DNA of 64,000 bases from Bradyrhizobium lupini (lineage in GTDB: Bacteria > Pseudomonadota > Alphaproteobacteria > Rhizobiales > Xanthobacteraceae), in contig NZ_CP162553.1 in the NCBI RefSeq assembly GCF_040939785.1, positions 62,001 to 126,000 on the forward strand. Direction: 5' to 3'. The position numbers and the translations under genes were made by a program. The notes beneath the pieces are model-generated. The model was not told where the DNA came from. It ran no database searches and saw only the letters and a list, made by a program, of their open reading frames with translations. Position 1 is the stretch's first letter. Each line of letters opens with the position of its first letter. Shown here one piece after another: positions 1-9,187 of this stretch.

Positions 1-495
1 GCGATTGCAGAACGCGTCGGCATAATCCGGCTTGATCTTGATGGCGCGCTCATGCAGCTCGAGCGCCTGTTCGTACTGCCCCAGATGCATCAGCGTGTTG
101 CCGAGGTTGGTCAGCGCGACCGCAAAATTCGGCTTTAGCGCGATGGCCCTCTCCTGGCACCGCCGCGCCTCCTCGTAATTGCCGAGATCGAAATGCACGG
201 TCGCGAGGTTGTTATGGGCATCGTGCAGGCGCGGATCGAGCACAATCACGCGCTTGAGCAGCTGTTGCGCCTCCTCCAGGCGCCGGCCGTCATGCGCGCA
301 CATGCCGAGCAGGTGCAGAGCGTCGACATGATCGGGCAGCGCTTTAAGGATCTCCCGGCAGAGTGCTTCAGTCTCAGCATATCGGCCCTGGCCATAGGCG
401 GTAGCCGCGGCGGAGAGGACGGCGTCCGCCTGCTTCATCAATTTCTTCTGCAATCGCGCGTTCTGGAATGCGCGCGCGCCGCCGCTGCTCTGCAA
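1..495 (-). CDS. TPR protein, N-terminal part of an O-GlcNAc-transferase-like (SPINDLY-type) protein, cut by the window edge
   Basis: The visible 165 codons are tetratricopeptide repeats of about 34 residues, with the alternating A/G/Y/A/P pattern and the NxxNNLA/NLGNTL signatures of TPR helices. The rest of the gene lies left of the window. No ATG fits. The frame is closed upstream by a TGA, and a TTG codon at 495 sits 6-7 bases after a GGAGAG Shine-Dalgarno, so I chose TTG. The next gene upstream (622..2910) is a close paralog and has the same TTG and SD. By family knowledge the missing C-terminal half would be a GT41 glycosyltransferase domain; that is inferred from the paralog only. Confidence 0.75.
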   Translation of the reverse strand, partial: MQSSGGARAFQNARLQKKLMKQADAVLSAAATAYGQGRYAETEALCREILKALPDHVDALHLLGMCAHDGRRLEEAQQLLKRVIVLDPRLHDAHNNLATVHFDLGNYEEARRCQERAIALKPNFAVALTNLGNTLMHLGQYEQALELHERAIKIKPDYADAFCNR

Positions 496-621
496 GGTGT
501 CTCTCCGGAAGATGGCCCGGGGCAGAGTTCTAACTGATTCGCAAGCCCGACCTGCCGGTCAGCTGGCATGGTGACACCCCCGGGATTTCCCGGGGCTCAG
601 CGGCCCGGCGCTGCCGGTCCC

Positions 622-2910
622 CTACGCAACCTCGCTGCCTTCGACAGCCGCGGCACAGTAGTCGCGCCAGAACTGGCGATAGCCCGCTTCGACCTCGCGC
701 GTGTAGATTTCGACATTGCCGGCGGGGGACGCTGCGATTCGGGCCGGCAAGCCGCTGCGCAACCTCGCCAGATACGCCGGCTGCGCCGCATATTTGCAGG
801 CGATCGCGGCATAGCCCTCGTCGTCCTGCGCGATCCAGTCGTCGAGACCGACCGCAGCCACGATCGAACCACCGGCACGCGACGAGGCGCCGTTGCCGAG
901 CTTGGCCACGACCGGAACGCCGGCATAGAGCGATTCCCAGGTGCTGACGCCGCCATTTTGCGGGAACGTGTCGAGCGATATGTCGACGTTCGCAAAGGCC
1001 GCGCAGGTGCTCGGGGCGCGGCGACGAGCCCAGGCAGGTGACATTCTCCTCGGCAACGCCCTGTGCCACGAACCGCGCGACCAAATTGTCGCGCAACATG
1101 GGATCGTCAAGCAGGGTATGTTTGACGATGATCTTCGAACCGGTCACTTCGCGCATCAATTTCGACCACACCCGGATGGCCTCGTCCGAGATCTTGTAGA
1201 TGCGGTTGAACACGCCGAAGGTGACATGGCCGTTGCGGAGCATGGGCGGCTCCGATGCAGGTAGATCCAAAATGGGATCGATCGTGATCAGGCACGGCAG
1301 GTCGTAGACCTTTTCAGCCAGCAGATGGCGCGCCGATTGCGGAATGAAGACGGGATCCGCGAGCACGTAGTCCATGGTCTGAAGGCCCGTGCCCGTGGCG
1401 TGACCAAACCCCGAGACCTGGATCGGGGCCGGCTTGCGGGCGAAGACATGGAGCCTGTTGCCGGTCGTGTGCCCGGATACGTCGATCAGGATATCGACCT
1501 TGTCGGCCTGAATGCGATCGGCCAGTTCGTCGTCCGACATCTGCCAGGCGTCGACCCAGACGTCCGCCGAGGACCTGAATGCGGCGGTCATCTCATCTCT
1601 TACCGGCGAGCACGAATAGCAGACGATCTCGAACCTGGCATGATCATGATGGCGCAGCACCGGCAACAGAGCGAACGCTGCCGAGTGGTTCCTCAATTCG
1701 GAAGCGACATATCCGATCAAAATCCGCTTGTCCGGATCAAGCGTGCGGGGCGCCAACGCCCTTTGCGCCAATTTGGCGCCGATCGCGTCCCACCATTGTT
1801 TTCGCGCAGCCTGCTGAACCGAAAAATCGGCCTCCGGGAGATAGTCCAGGAAGAATATCTTGCGCCCGATCAAGTCCGCATAATCAGGCGCCATTGCCAG
1901 CCCGGCGTCGAGATGTTCGAGCGCCGTCGCGATGTCTCCCTGGCTCGCATAGCAGGAAGCCAGGAGCGCAATTCCGATGTCGGACCGCGGATTTTCCTCC
2001 AGCAAGGTCTCGACGGCCGCAATCGCCTCGGCCGTGTTGCCCTTGACAAGGTTGACTTGCGCCTTTCCCTGCAAGGCCACTTCGAGCCTCGGCGAAAGCG
2101 CCAGCGCCGCATCAAAGTCCGCGAGCGCCTGCTCCAGCCGCAACAGATCGAGATTGAGCCGTCCGCGCTGCGCCAGAATCTTCGGCGAATCCGGCTTGAT
2201 CGCGAGCCCTGCCGCGATCGCCGCGGCCGCCTCTTCGTAGTGCCGGAGCTCGATGCATACCATGCCCTGCCTGCGATCGCTTCCGCGTGACGCGGTTGAA
2301 ACGCGAGGGCGCGATCGAAACTCTCCTTGGCGCGCTGGGACTGGCCTTCGATCAGCTCCGCCATGCCCCGATTGCAAAATGCATCGGCATAGTCCGGCTT
2401 CAGCCTGATAGCGCGATCGTGCAGCTCGATAGCCTGCTCGGCGAGGCCCATGTGCAGCAGCGTATTGCCGAGATTGGTCAAGGCGATCGGAGAATTCGGC
2501 TTCAGCGCAACGGCCTTCTCCTGGCATGCGCGAGCCTCCTGAAACTTCTGGAGGGTGAAATACACCGCCCCGAGATTACCATGGGCATCGGGCGAACGCG
2601 GATCGAGCACGGTCGCGCGCTCGAGCAGTTGTTGCGCCTCATCGAGCCGCCCGCCATCATACGCGCGCAGACCGAGCAAGTGCGCGGCGTCGAAATGATC
2701 CGGAACCTCCGTCAAAATCCGGCGGCAGAGTGTCTCGACCTCCGCGTATCTGCCCTGGCCGAGTGCCTGAACCGCGGCGGACATGAGTGCGTCCGCCTGC
2801 TTCTTCAATTTCTTTTGCAATCGCGCGTTCTGGAATGCGCGCGCGCCGGCGCTGCTCTGCAAAGTCTCTCTCCGGAGGATGGCCCGAAAAAGAGCTTGGC
2901 CGATTCGCAT
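622..2910 (-). pseudogene. TPR / O-GlcNAc-transferase-like glycosyltransferase (GT41), disrupted by two frameshifts
   Basis: The N-terminal half holds about eight TPRs. The C-terminal half has the bacterial OGT/SPINDLY catalytic signatures GYVASELRNHS, DVSGHT, FGVFNRIYKIS and NGGVSTWESLYAGVPVV. The protein reads in three frames. Near 2275-2277 one G seems missing from a GGG run, switching frame inside a TPR (EAIAGR..GMVCIELRHYEEA). Near 999-1000 one extra base switches it again, between PRPEHLR and AFANVDISLDTFPQNGG. Repaired, it would be about 745-760 residues. ATG 2910 is possible, but TTG 2862 with GGAGAG upstream matches the tandem paralog at 1..495. It is either a decaying duplicate or carries sequencing errors. 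The protein target is unknown. Confidence 0.8.
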
Positions 2911-2963
2911 GGTGCCAAGCTGGCGGGCCGGTTAGACCCGCGACGCCACCGGATTGCAGGTGC

Positions 2964-3701
2964 TCAGCGCAGGATCTGGCTCAGGAACAGTTTTGTTCGG
3001 GCGTGCTGTGGGGCCGCGAAGAACTCGTTGGGCGTGTTGGCTTCGATGATCTGGCCCGCGTCCATGAACACCACGCGGTTGGCGACCTCGCGGGCAAAGC
3101 CCATCTCGTGGGTGACCACCAGCATGGTCATGCCCTCCTCGGCAAGGTCGACCATGGTGTCCAGCACCTCCTTGACCATTTCGGGGTCGAGCGCCGAGGT
3201 CGGCTCGTCGAACAGCATCACCTTCGGGTTCATCGTCAGCGCGCGGGCGATCGCGACGCGCTGCTGCTGACCGCCGGACATCTGTCCCGGAAACTTGTTG
3301 GCCTGGTGCGGGATCTTGACCCGCTCCAGAAACTTCATCGCCGCAGCCTCGGCGTCCTTCTTGGGGATGTTGCGCACCCAGATCGGCGCCAGCGTGCAAT
3401 TGTCCAGCACGGACAGGTGCGGAAACAGGTTGAAGCTCTGGAACACCATGCCGACTTCGCGCCGCACCGCATCGACGTGCTTGAGGTTCGGCCCGAGCTC
3501 GATGCCGTCAACGACGATCTCGCCTTCCTGAAACTCCTCGAGCGCGTTGATACAGCGGATCAGCGTCGACTTGCCCGAGCCGGAGGGGCCGCAGATCACG
3601 ATGCGCTCGCCCTTCTCGACCGTAAGGTCGATGTCGCGCAGCACGTGAAACTCGCCGTACCATTTGTTCAGGCCGGAAATCTTGACGATGGGGTCGGACA
3701 T
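2964..3701 (-). CDS. aapP: General L-amino acid ABC transporter, ATP-binding subunit AapP
   Basis: A 245-residue cytoplasmic ATPase that powers uptake of polar amino acids in the AapJQMP system. Visible motifs are Walker [10 protein letters not shown], the Q-loop in FQSFNLFPH, the signature [15 protein letters not shown], Walker [13 protein letters not shown] and the switch histidine in VVTHEMGFA. Length and the [16 protein letters not shown] start are typical of the HisP/GlnQ/AapP class. It is the last gene of the minus-strand order aapJ-aapQ-aapM-aapP and begins 11 bases after the aapM stop, so it is surely co-transcribed. Intact, unlike aapM. Confidence 0.95.
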   Translation of the reverse strand: MSDPIVKISGLNKWYGEFHVLRDIDLTVEKGERIVICGPSGSGKSTLIRCINALEEFQEGEIVVDGIELGPNLKHVDAVRREVGMVFQSFNLFPHLSVLDNCTLAPIWVRNIPKKDAEAAAMKFLERVKIPHQANKFPGQMSGGQQQRVAIARALTMNPKVMLFDEPTSALDPEMVKEVLDTMVDLAEEGMTMLVVTHEMGFAREVANRVVFMDAGQIIEANTPNEFFAAPQHARTKLFLSQILR

Positions 3702-3712
3702 GGTGACCTCGA

Positions 3713-5230
3713 TCAGTTGCGGCGGTGAGCGTTGAGGCGGTGCTCAACGAAGAGCGAGTAGCGTGACATTCCAAAGCAGAAGATGAAGTAGATGATCCCG
3801 GCGAAGGCGAACCCTGTGAAAGCGGTCGATGGCGACGACCATTTCGGATCCGAGAACGACGCCCGCAGCGAGCCGAGGAGATCGAACAGCGCCACGATCG
3901 AGACCAGCGAAGTGTCCTTGAACAGCGAGATGAAGCTGTTGACGAGGTTCGGAATGACGTGGCGTAGCGCCTGCGGCAGCACGATCAGCGAGGTCGTCTT
4001 CCACCAGGACAGCCCCAATGCCGCGGCCGCCTCGCCCTGCCCGCGCGGGATCGCAGCCAGCCCGCCGCGGACGTTCTCGGCCTGATAGGCGCCCGTGAAC
4101 AGAGATTCCAATCAGCGCACGCACGAGACCATCGACCGTGAAATTGCCCGGCAGAAACAGCGGCAGCATGTAGGTGGCAAAGAACAGCACGGTGATCAGC
4201 GGCACGCCGCGCCAGAACTCGATGAAGGCGATCGAGAAGATCCGGATCAACGGAATGGTCGAGCGGCGGCCAAGCGCCAGCGCAATGCCGATCGGCAGCG
4301 AGGTGACGATGCCGGTGACGGAGACCACCAGCGTCACCAGAAGTCCGCCCCACAGGTTCGTCTGCACGATCGGCAGTCCGCCGTGATCAAGCCCCATCAG
4401 CTTGATCACGATTGCGATGGCGGCGAAGGTGACGATGCTGGATGTGAGGGCCCGCCCCCGGTGCGGAGGCCGCCGCCGAGAACGAAGGCGATCAGTGAGA
4501 CGATCGCGGCAGTGATGGCGAAATCGGCCCAGACCGACTGGCCTGTCCCCTGCAACTGGTCACGCAGCCAGGTCAGCGGAAAGATCAGCCAGTAGATCGC
4601 GGTACCCACGAGCACGATGACATTGCCGACGACCCACAACAGCGGTGCGGCAGAGGAGGTCTTGCCGAGACCGAGCAGAGCCTGCCCAGCGCCGATGATG
4701 CTGTCGTCGAACAATTGCAGCAGGTCAGCGGTCCAGCTCAGGCCAAATCCCTTGATGCCGCCGCCATGCAGCAGAAAGAATGCGACCACCGGAAACGCAA
4801 GGAAGAACAGGCCAGCGTTCAATCCTTTCGACGGCAGTCGCGGAATGAGCAACGGCACCAACAGGACTACTGACAACACGAGCGTGAGGTTGACCCGCCA
4901 GCGTTCGGCTTCGGGGTAGAAGCCGTAGATCAGTTGCGGCAGCTTGGCCTGGATGTAGGGCCAGCAGGCGCCGACCGTAAAGCCGGCGTTCTCGGCGAGG
5001 CAGGCCGTGCGATCCTTGCCGGTCCAGACTGCATCGACCATCAGGAATTTGACGGAAGGAATGATGGTGAACCAGAGCAGCAAGGCGCCGACGATCGTGA
5101 GCAGGATGTTGGTCGGCGAGTTGAACAGGCGCGTCCGCACCAGGCCGACGAAGCCCGTGGTCTTCACCGGCGCGGGACGCTCATCCAGAAGATCCCGGCG
5201 AACGAAACTGGACGAGGTGATATCGCTCAT
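3713..5230 (-). pseudogene. aapM: General L-amino acid ABC transporter permease AapM, broken by two frameshifts
   Basis: Inner-membrane permease of the Aap amino-acid importer, pairing with AapQ. It starts at ATG 5230, overlapping the aapQ stop by four bases (ATGA). The first part (MSDITSSSFVRRDLL...) has several membrane helices. The frame then breaks in a run of five C (4455-4459, + strand), where one base is extra, and again near 4100-4106, where two bases seem missing between ALIGIS and LFTGAYQAENVRGG. The C-terminal frame carries the EAA-loop region (GQGEAAAALGLSWWKTT) and ends at 3713. Repaired, it would be about 505 residues. Flanking aap genes are intact, so sequencing error is plausible. 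Confidence 0.85.
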
Positions 5231-6432
5231 GCGCCGAGACTCCGGCTGACGCGCCAACCGTAGACGCTCATGACGGCGCTGGTGATCAGCGAGATCAGGA
5301 GATACACGCCCATCGTCATGGCGATGATCTCGATGGCCTGCCCGGTCTGGCTCAGCGACGTGCCGGCGAACACGGAGACGAGGTCGGGATAGCCGATCGC
5401 GACGGCCAGCGACGAATTCTTGGTGAGATTGAGGTACTGGTTGGTCAGCGGCGGAACGATGACGCGCATCGCCTGCGGCACGACGACCAAGCGCAGCGTG
5501 GTGCCGCGGCTCAGGCCCAGCGACGATCCCGCCTCCATCTGTCCGCTGTGGACGGAGAGGATGCCCGCGCGCACGATCTCGGCAATGAAGGCGGCCGTAT
5601 AGGTCGACAAGGCCAACGTGAGCGCCACGAACTCCGGGATGATCCGCGAGCCACCGGCGAAATTGAAACCCTTGAGCTGCGGCAGCTCGAAGCTGAAGGG
5701 CAGACCCGCTACCAGCATGGTGACGAGCGGCAGTCCGAACAGCAGGCCCAGCATATAGGGCCAGATCCGGATCACCTGACCCCGCTCGAACAGCGCCCGG
5801 CGCGCATGGATGCGCAACGCCACCGAAGCCACAATGCCGAGGGCCAGCACCGCCAGAAACGCCTCGAAGCCGCTCTCGCCGATCGGGCGGGGAATGACGA
5901 GACCGCGATTGCTGACGAAAGCTATGCCGAGCAGCGAAATGCTCTGTCGTGGATTGGGCAAGGCCGCGAGCACCGCCAGGTACCAGAACAGGATCTGGAA
6001 TAGCAGCGGCAAGTTGCGGATGATCTCGACATAAATTTCGCCAATGCGCGCGAGCAGCCAGTTGGGCGACAGCCGGCACAGCGCGACGATGAAGCCGATC
6101 AAGGTGGCGAACACAATGCCCACCACCGAGACCACGAGCGTGTTGAGGAGCCCGACCAGGAATACGCGCAGGAACGTGTCCGAGCCGGTATACGAGATCA
6201 GCGTCTGATTGACGTCGAAACCGGCGTTGTTCGCGAGGAAGCCGAAGCCGGCGGCAATATGCTGGTTCTCGAGGTTGGCGCGGGCGTTGGAGACGATTTC
6301 ATAGGCAATCCAGCCCAGGATCGCAGCGAAGGCAAACTGGACGGCGATGCCGTTCCAGCCCGTCTTGCCCCCCAGCACGCGCCTGATCTTCAGCGCGATC
6401 TGGGGCGGGGGTTTGCGAGCCTCGATGCTCAT
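5227..6432 (-). CDS. aapQ: General L-amino acid ABC transporter permease AapQ
   Basis: A 401-residue polytopic inner-membrane permease. The N-terminal helix (FAFAAILGWIAYEIV) is followed by a large periplasmic segment, then the HisMQ-type transmembrane domain starting around LRVFLVGLLNTLVVSVVG. The EAA motif that contacts the ATPase is at GQMEAGSSLGLSRGTTLRLVVVPQA. The length of about 400 is typical of AapQ, which is longer than ordinary polar-amino-acid permeases. It lies 25 bases after aapJ and overlaps aapM by ATGA, so translation is probably coupled. It forms the heterodimeric channel with AapM. Confidence 0.93.
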   Translation of the reverse strand: MSIEARKPPPQIALKIRRVLGGKTGWNGIAVQFAFAAILGWIAYEIVSNARANLENQHIAAGFGFLANNAGFDVNQTLISYTGSDTFLRVFLVGLLNTLVVSVVGIVFATLIGFIVALCRLSPNWLLARIGEIYVEIIRNLPLLFQILFWYLAVLAALPNPRQSISLLGIAFVSNRGLVIPRPIGESGFEAFLAVLALGIVASVALRIHARRALFERGQVIRIWPYMLGLLFGLPLVTMLVAGLPFSFELPQLKGFNFAGGSRIIPEFVALTLALSTYTAAFIAEIVRAGILSVHSGQMEAGSSLGLSRGTTLRLVVVPQAMRVIVPPLTNQYLNLTKNSSLAVAIGYPDLVSVFAGTSLSQTGQAIEIIAMTMGVYLLISLITSAVMSVYGWRVSRSLGA

Positions 6433-6457
6433 CGCCGCGAGCGCGGGTCAGGCGGGA

Positions 6458-7474
6458 TCAGCGGATCGGCGGGGCGTATTGGAGACCGCCCTTGTTCCAG
6501 AGATTGTTGAGACCCCGATTGATACCGAGCGGCGAGCCTGCGCCGACATTGCGGTCGAACACTTCGCCGTAATTGCCGACGGCCTTCACGATGCGCACCA
6601 CCCAATCCTTGCTTAGGCCGAGCTGTTCACCGAAATTGCCATCGGTACCCAGAACGCGCTTCAGTTCAGGATTTTCCCCTTTCGCCTTTTCGTCGACGTT
6701 TTTCGCGGTCACGCCGAGCTCTTCGGCGGTGATCATGGCAAACAGCGTCCATTTCACGATGTCGAACCATTGGTCGTCGCCGTGGCGCACCATCGGACCG
6801 AGCGGCTCCTTCGAGATGATTTCCGGGAGCACCATGTGATCGCCGGGATTGGCAAGCTTCAGGCGGTTGGCGTACAGGCCCGACTGGTCGGTGGTGAAGA
6901 CGTCGCAGCGCCCGGCCTCGTAGGCCTTGACCGTTTCGTCGTTGGTGCCGAACGCGATCACCTCGTACTTCATGTTGTTGGCCTTGAAGTAGTCGGCGAG
7001 ATTCTGCTCGGTCGTGGTGCCGGTCTGGACGCAGACCGACGCGCTGTTGAGCTCGAGCGCCGAGTTCACCTTGAGCGACTTCTTCACCATGAAGCCCTGC
7101 CCGTCATAATAGGTCACGCCGGTGAAGTTGGCGCCGAGCGAGGTGTCGCGCGAAATGGTCCAGGTGGTGTTGCGCGACAGCACGTCGACTTCGCCGGATT
7201 GCAGCGCCGTGAAACGGTCCTTGGCGGAGAGCGGCACGTATTTGACCTTGGTCGGATCGTTGAAGATCGCCCCGGCGATCGCGCGGCAGACGTCGACATC
7301 AAGCCCGGTCCAGTTGCCCTTGTCGTCCGGCGAGGAGAAGCCGGGCAGACCCTGACTGACACCGCAGGACAGCATGCCCCGGTCCTTGACGGTCTTGAGC
7401 GTTTGCGCATCGGCGGCTTGGGCAGCCAGGCCGGCGGCGAGGGCGAGAGAGAGAGCCAGGGTTACGCGTTTCAT
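6458..7474 (-). CDS. aapJ: General L-amino acid ABC transporter periplasmic binding protein AapJ
   Basis: A 338-residue periplasmic solute-binding protein delivering L-amino acids to AapQM. The signal peptide is MKRVTLALSLALAAGLAAQA, with cleavage near ADAQ. The mature part has the family-3 SBP features GVSQGLPGFSSPD, GLDVDVCRAIAGA and DVLSRNTTWT. I chose ATG 7474 because it starts the signal peptide; an upstream in-frame ATG at 7597 adds 41 non-signal residues. It is the first gene of aapJQMP and is usually the most abundant subunit. A candidate sigma-70 promoter lies at 7737..7765, giving a leader of about 255 bases in which I recognise no known riboswitch. Confidence 0.94.
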   Translation of the reverse strand: MKRVTLALSLALAAGLAAQAADAQTLKTVKDRGMLSCGVSQGLPGFSSPDDKGNWTGLDVDVCRAIAGAIFNDPTKVKYVPLSAKDRFTALQSGEVDVLSRNTTWTISRDTSLGANFTGVTYYDGQGFMVKKSLKVNSALELNSASVCVQTGTTTEQNLADYFKANNMKYEVIAFGTNDETVKAYEAGRCDVFTTDQSGLYANRLKLANPGDHMVLPEIISKEPLGPMVRHGDDQWFDIVKWTLFAMITAEELGVTAKNVDEKAKGENPELKRVLGTDGNFGEQLGLSKDWVVRIVKAVGNYGEVFDRNVGAGSPLGINRGLNNLWNKGGLQYAPPIR

Positions 7475-7736
7475 GGGCTTTGGGCCTTTCAAAGTCGTCT
7501 CAAGGTCAGGAACGTTGTCTTTGCGATCGCCTCTGCCAGGGCTAGCCGTCTCAAGACCAGCCCCGCAAGAGTCATGCTGGAAATCCTTGCCGATCACCCG
7601 CCGATCCCGGGAGGCCCTGCCTTAATCCCCGCCGACAGGCGCCCGCCGTTACGGCTGTGGCGCTTGGTCCGGTCAGGCGATGGATCGAAGGTCGCGGCAG
7701 GCCCCTCAACATGCGGCGACTGAATAGCACCTGCGA

Positions 7737-7765
7737 TAACAGAACGACTGGCCTGCCGGGTCAAG
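7737..7765 (-). promoter_or_regulatory. Candidate housekeeping promoter for aapJQMP
   Basis: On the minus strand CTTGAC (7765..7760), a 17-base spacer and CTGTTA (7742..7737) match the rhizobial sigma-70 pattern CTTGAC-N17-CTATAT at the -35 and partly at the -10. It lies back-to-back with a + strand promoter at 7768. Transcription would start near 7730. Confidence 0.5.
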
Positions 7766-7767
7766 GG

Positions 7768-7796
7768 GTTGACGGGACTCTTCTGTGTTCTGTTAT
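7768..7796 (+). promoter_or_regulatory. Candidate housekeeping promoter for metC
   Basis: GTTGAC (7768-7773), a 17-base spacer, then TGTTAT (7791-7796). A start near 7803 gives a leader of about 67 bases before the metC ATG. The -35 box is two bases from the divergent aapJ -35, so the two promoters could compete or share a regulator. I do not recognise a SAM-II riboswitch in this leader. Confidence 0.45.
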
Positions 7797-7869
7797 TAAC
7801 GACAGCGGCCTTTCGGCCAGCCCGCGGGCGCAGCGTGCCTGGTGGAAACGCGCTTTTGAAAGCAGACGC

Positions 7870-9054
7870 ATGGATTCCTCACCCCCCTCCGAACAGCACG
7901 CCGAGACCCGGCTGGTCACCTCCGGCCGCGACACCAAGGCGCAGAAGGGGTTTGTCAATCCTCCGGTGTTCCACGGCTCGACCGTGCTCTATCCGACCGC
8001 CGAGGACCTGCACGCCCATCGCGGCGAGTTCACCTATGGCCGCCATGGTTCCCCCACCACCAAGGCGTTCCAGGAGACGCTGATGACGCTAGAGGGGCCG
8101 CAATGCGCCGGCGTCGGCATCGTGCCGTCGGGTCTGTCGGCGATCTCGACCACCCTGCTCTCGGTGCTGAAGGCCGGCGACCACATCCTGGTCTGCGATA
8201 ACGTCTATCGGCCCTCGCGCAATTTCTGCAACGGCATGCTCACCCGCTACGGCGTCGAGACCACCTATTTCGATCCGATGATCGGCGCCGGCATCGACAA
8301 GCTGTTCAGGCCCAACACAAGCGCTGTGCTGGTCGAGGCGCCAGGCTCGCAGTCGTTCGAGATGCCAGACATCCGCGCCATCGCCGAGGTCGCGCATGCC
8401 CGCGGCGCGATCGTCATCGACGACAACACCTGGGCGACGCCGCTCTATCACCGCTCGCTCGAACAGGGCGTCGACATCAGCATGCAGGCCGCCACCAAAT
8501 ATATCGGCGGTCATTCCGACATCATGTTCGGCACCATCTCGGCCAATGCCAAAGCATGGCCGCAGATCGCCGAAGGCATCCGCCTGCTCGGCGTCTGTGC
8601 CGGTCCCGATGACGTCTTCCTGGCACTGCGCGGCCTGCGTACGCTGTCGGTGCGGCTGGCGCAGCATCATCGCTCCGGGCTCGACATGGCGCGCTGGCTT
8701 GCGAGCCGTCCCGAGGTCGCGCGCGTGCTGCATCCGGGGCTCGAGACCGATCCGGGTCATGCGATCTGGAAGCGCGACTTCACCGGCGCTTCGGGCCTGT
8801 TCAGCATCGTCTTGAAGCCAGCGCCGCAGAAGGCGGTCGACACCATGCTCGATACGCTCAAACTGTTCGGCATGGGCTTTTCCTGGGGCGGCTTCGAGAG
8901 CTTGGCGATTCCCTTCGATTGCGACGCCTATCGCACCGCCACGACATGGTCGCCGGGCGGCCCGACGCTGCGTCTGCATATCGGGCTCGAAAGCGTCGAC
9001 GACCTCAAGGCCGACCTCGATCGCGGCTTCGCTGCCCTCAAGGCAGCAATGTGA
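7870..9054 (+). CDS. metC: Cystathionine beta-lyase (PLP-dependent Cys/Met metabolism enzyme)
   Basis: A 394-residue cytosolic PLP enzyme expected to cleave cystathionine to homocysteine, ammonia and pyruvate on the way to methionine. Visible are the cofactor-phosphate loop GIVPSGLSAIST, the pyridine-binding aspartate in VIDDNTWATPL, and the Schiff-base lysine in MQAATKYIGGHSD. The C-terminal SWGGFESL is typical of MetC rather than MetB/MetZ. ATG 7870 was chosen because homology begins there (ETRLVTSGRDTKAQKGFVNPPV); upstream in-frame codons lie in the leader. Monocistronic, divergent from aapJ. Related enzymes of the family cannot be fully excluded. Confidence 0.9.
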   Translation: MDSSPPSEQHAETRLVTSGRDTKAQKGFVNPPVFHGSTVLYPTAEDLHAHRGEFTYGRHGSPTTKAFQETLMTLEGPQCAGVGIVPSGLSAISTTLLSVLKAGDHILVCDNVYRPSRNFCNGMLTRYGVETTYFDPMIGAGIDKLFRPNTSAVLVEAPGSQSFEMPDIRAIAEVAHARGAIVIDDNTWATPLYHRSLEQGVDISMQAATKYIGGHSDIMFGTISANAKAWPQIAEGIRLLGVCAGPDDVFLALRGLRTLSVRLAQHHRSGLDMARWLASRPEVARVLHPGLETDPGHAIWKRDFTGASGLFSIVLKPAPQKAVDTMLDTLKLFGMGFSWGGFESLAIPFDCDAYRTATTWSPGGPTLRLHIGLESVDDLKADLDRGFAALKAAM

Positions 9055-9080
9055 GCCTGCTCACAAGGCATCACGCCGTG

Positions 9081-9105
9081 GGAACGTGCAGAAGCCGCAA
9101 ACGTT
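9081..9105 (+). promoter_or_regulatory. EcfG (general stress sigma factor) promoter before the Na/Pi cotransporter gene
   Basis: Exact GGAAC (9081-9085), 16 bases, CGTT (9102-9105): the pattern known for alphaproteobacterial EcfG-type sigma factors. A start near 9112 would leave a leader of about 75 bases to the ATG at 9188. Confidence 0.6.
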
Positions 9106-9187
9106 AACGCCGACGCGCCAACAAATGGTTTGAACCTCAAGCATTTGGCGCTAGCCTCACCAATCGACTCCAATCCGGACACGGAGC

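Noticed and set aside
999..2277. Programmed ribosomal frameshifting in the OGT-like gene
   Set aside because: No slippery heptamer followed by a pseudoknot is visible, and two opposite shifts in one gene fit indels better.
7797..7869. SAM-II riboswitch before metC
   Set aside because: The leader is only about 67 bases and I recognise none of the conserved SAM-II pseudoknot sequence.
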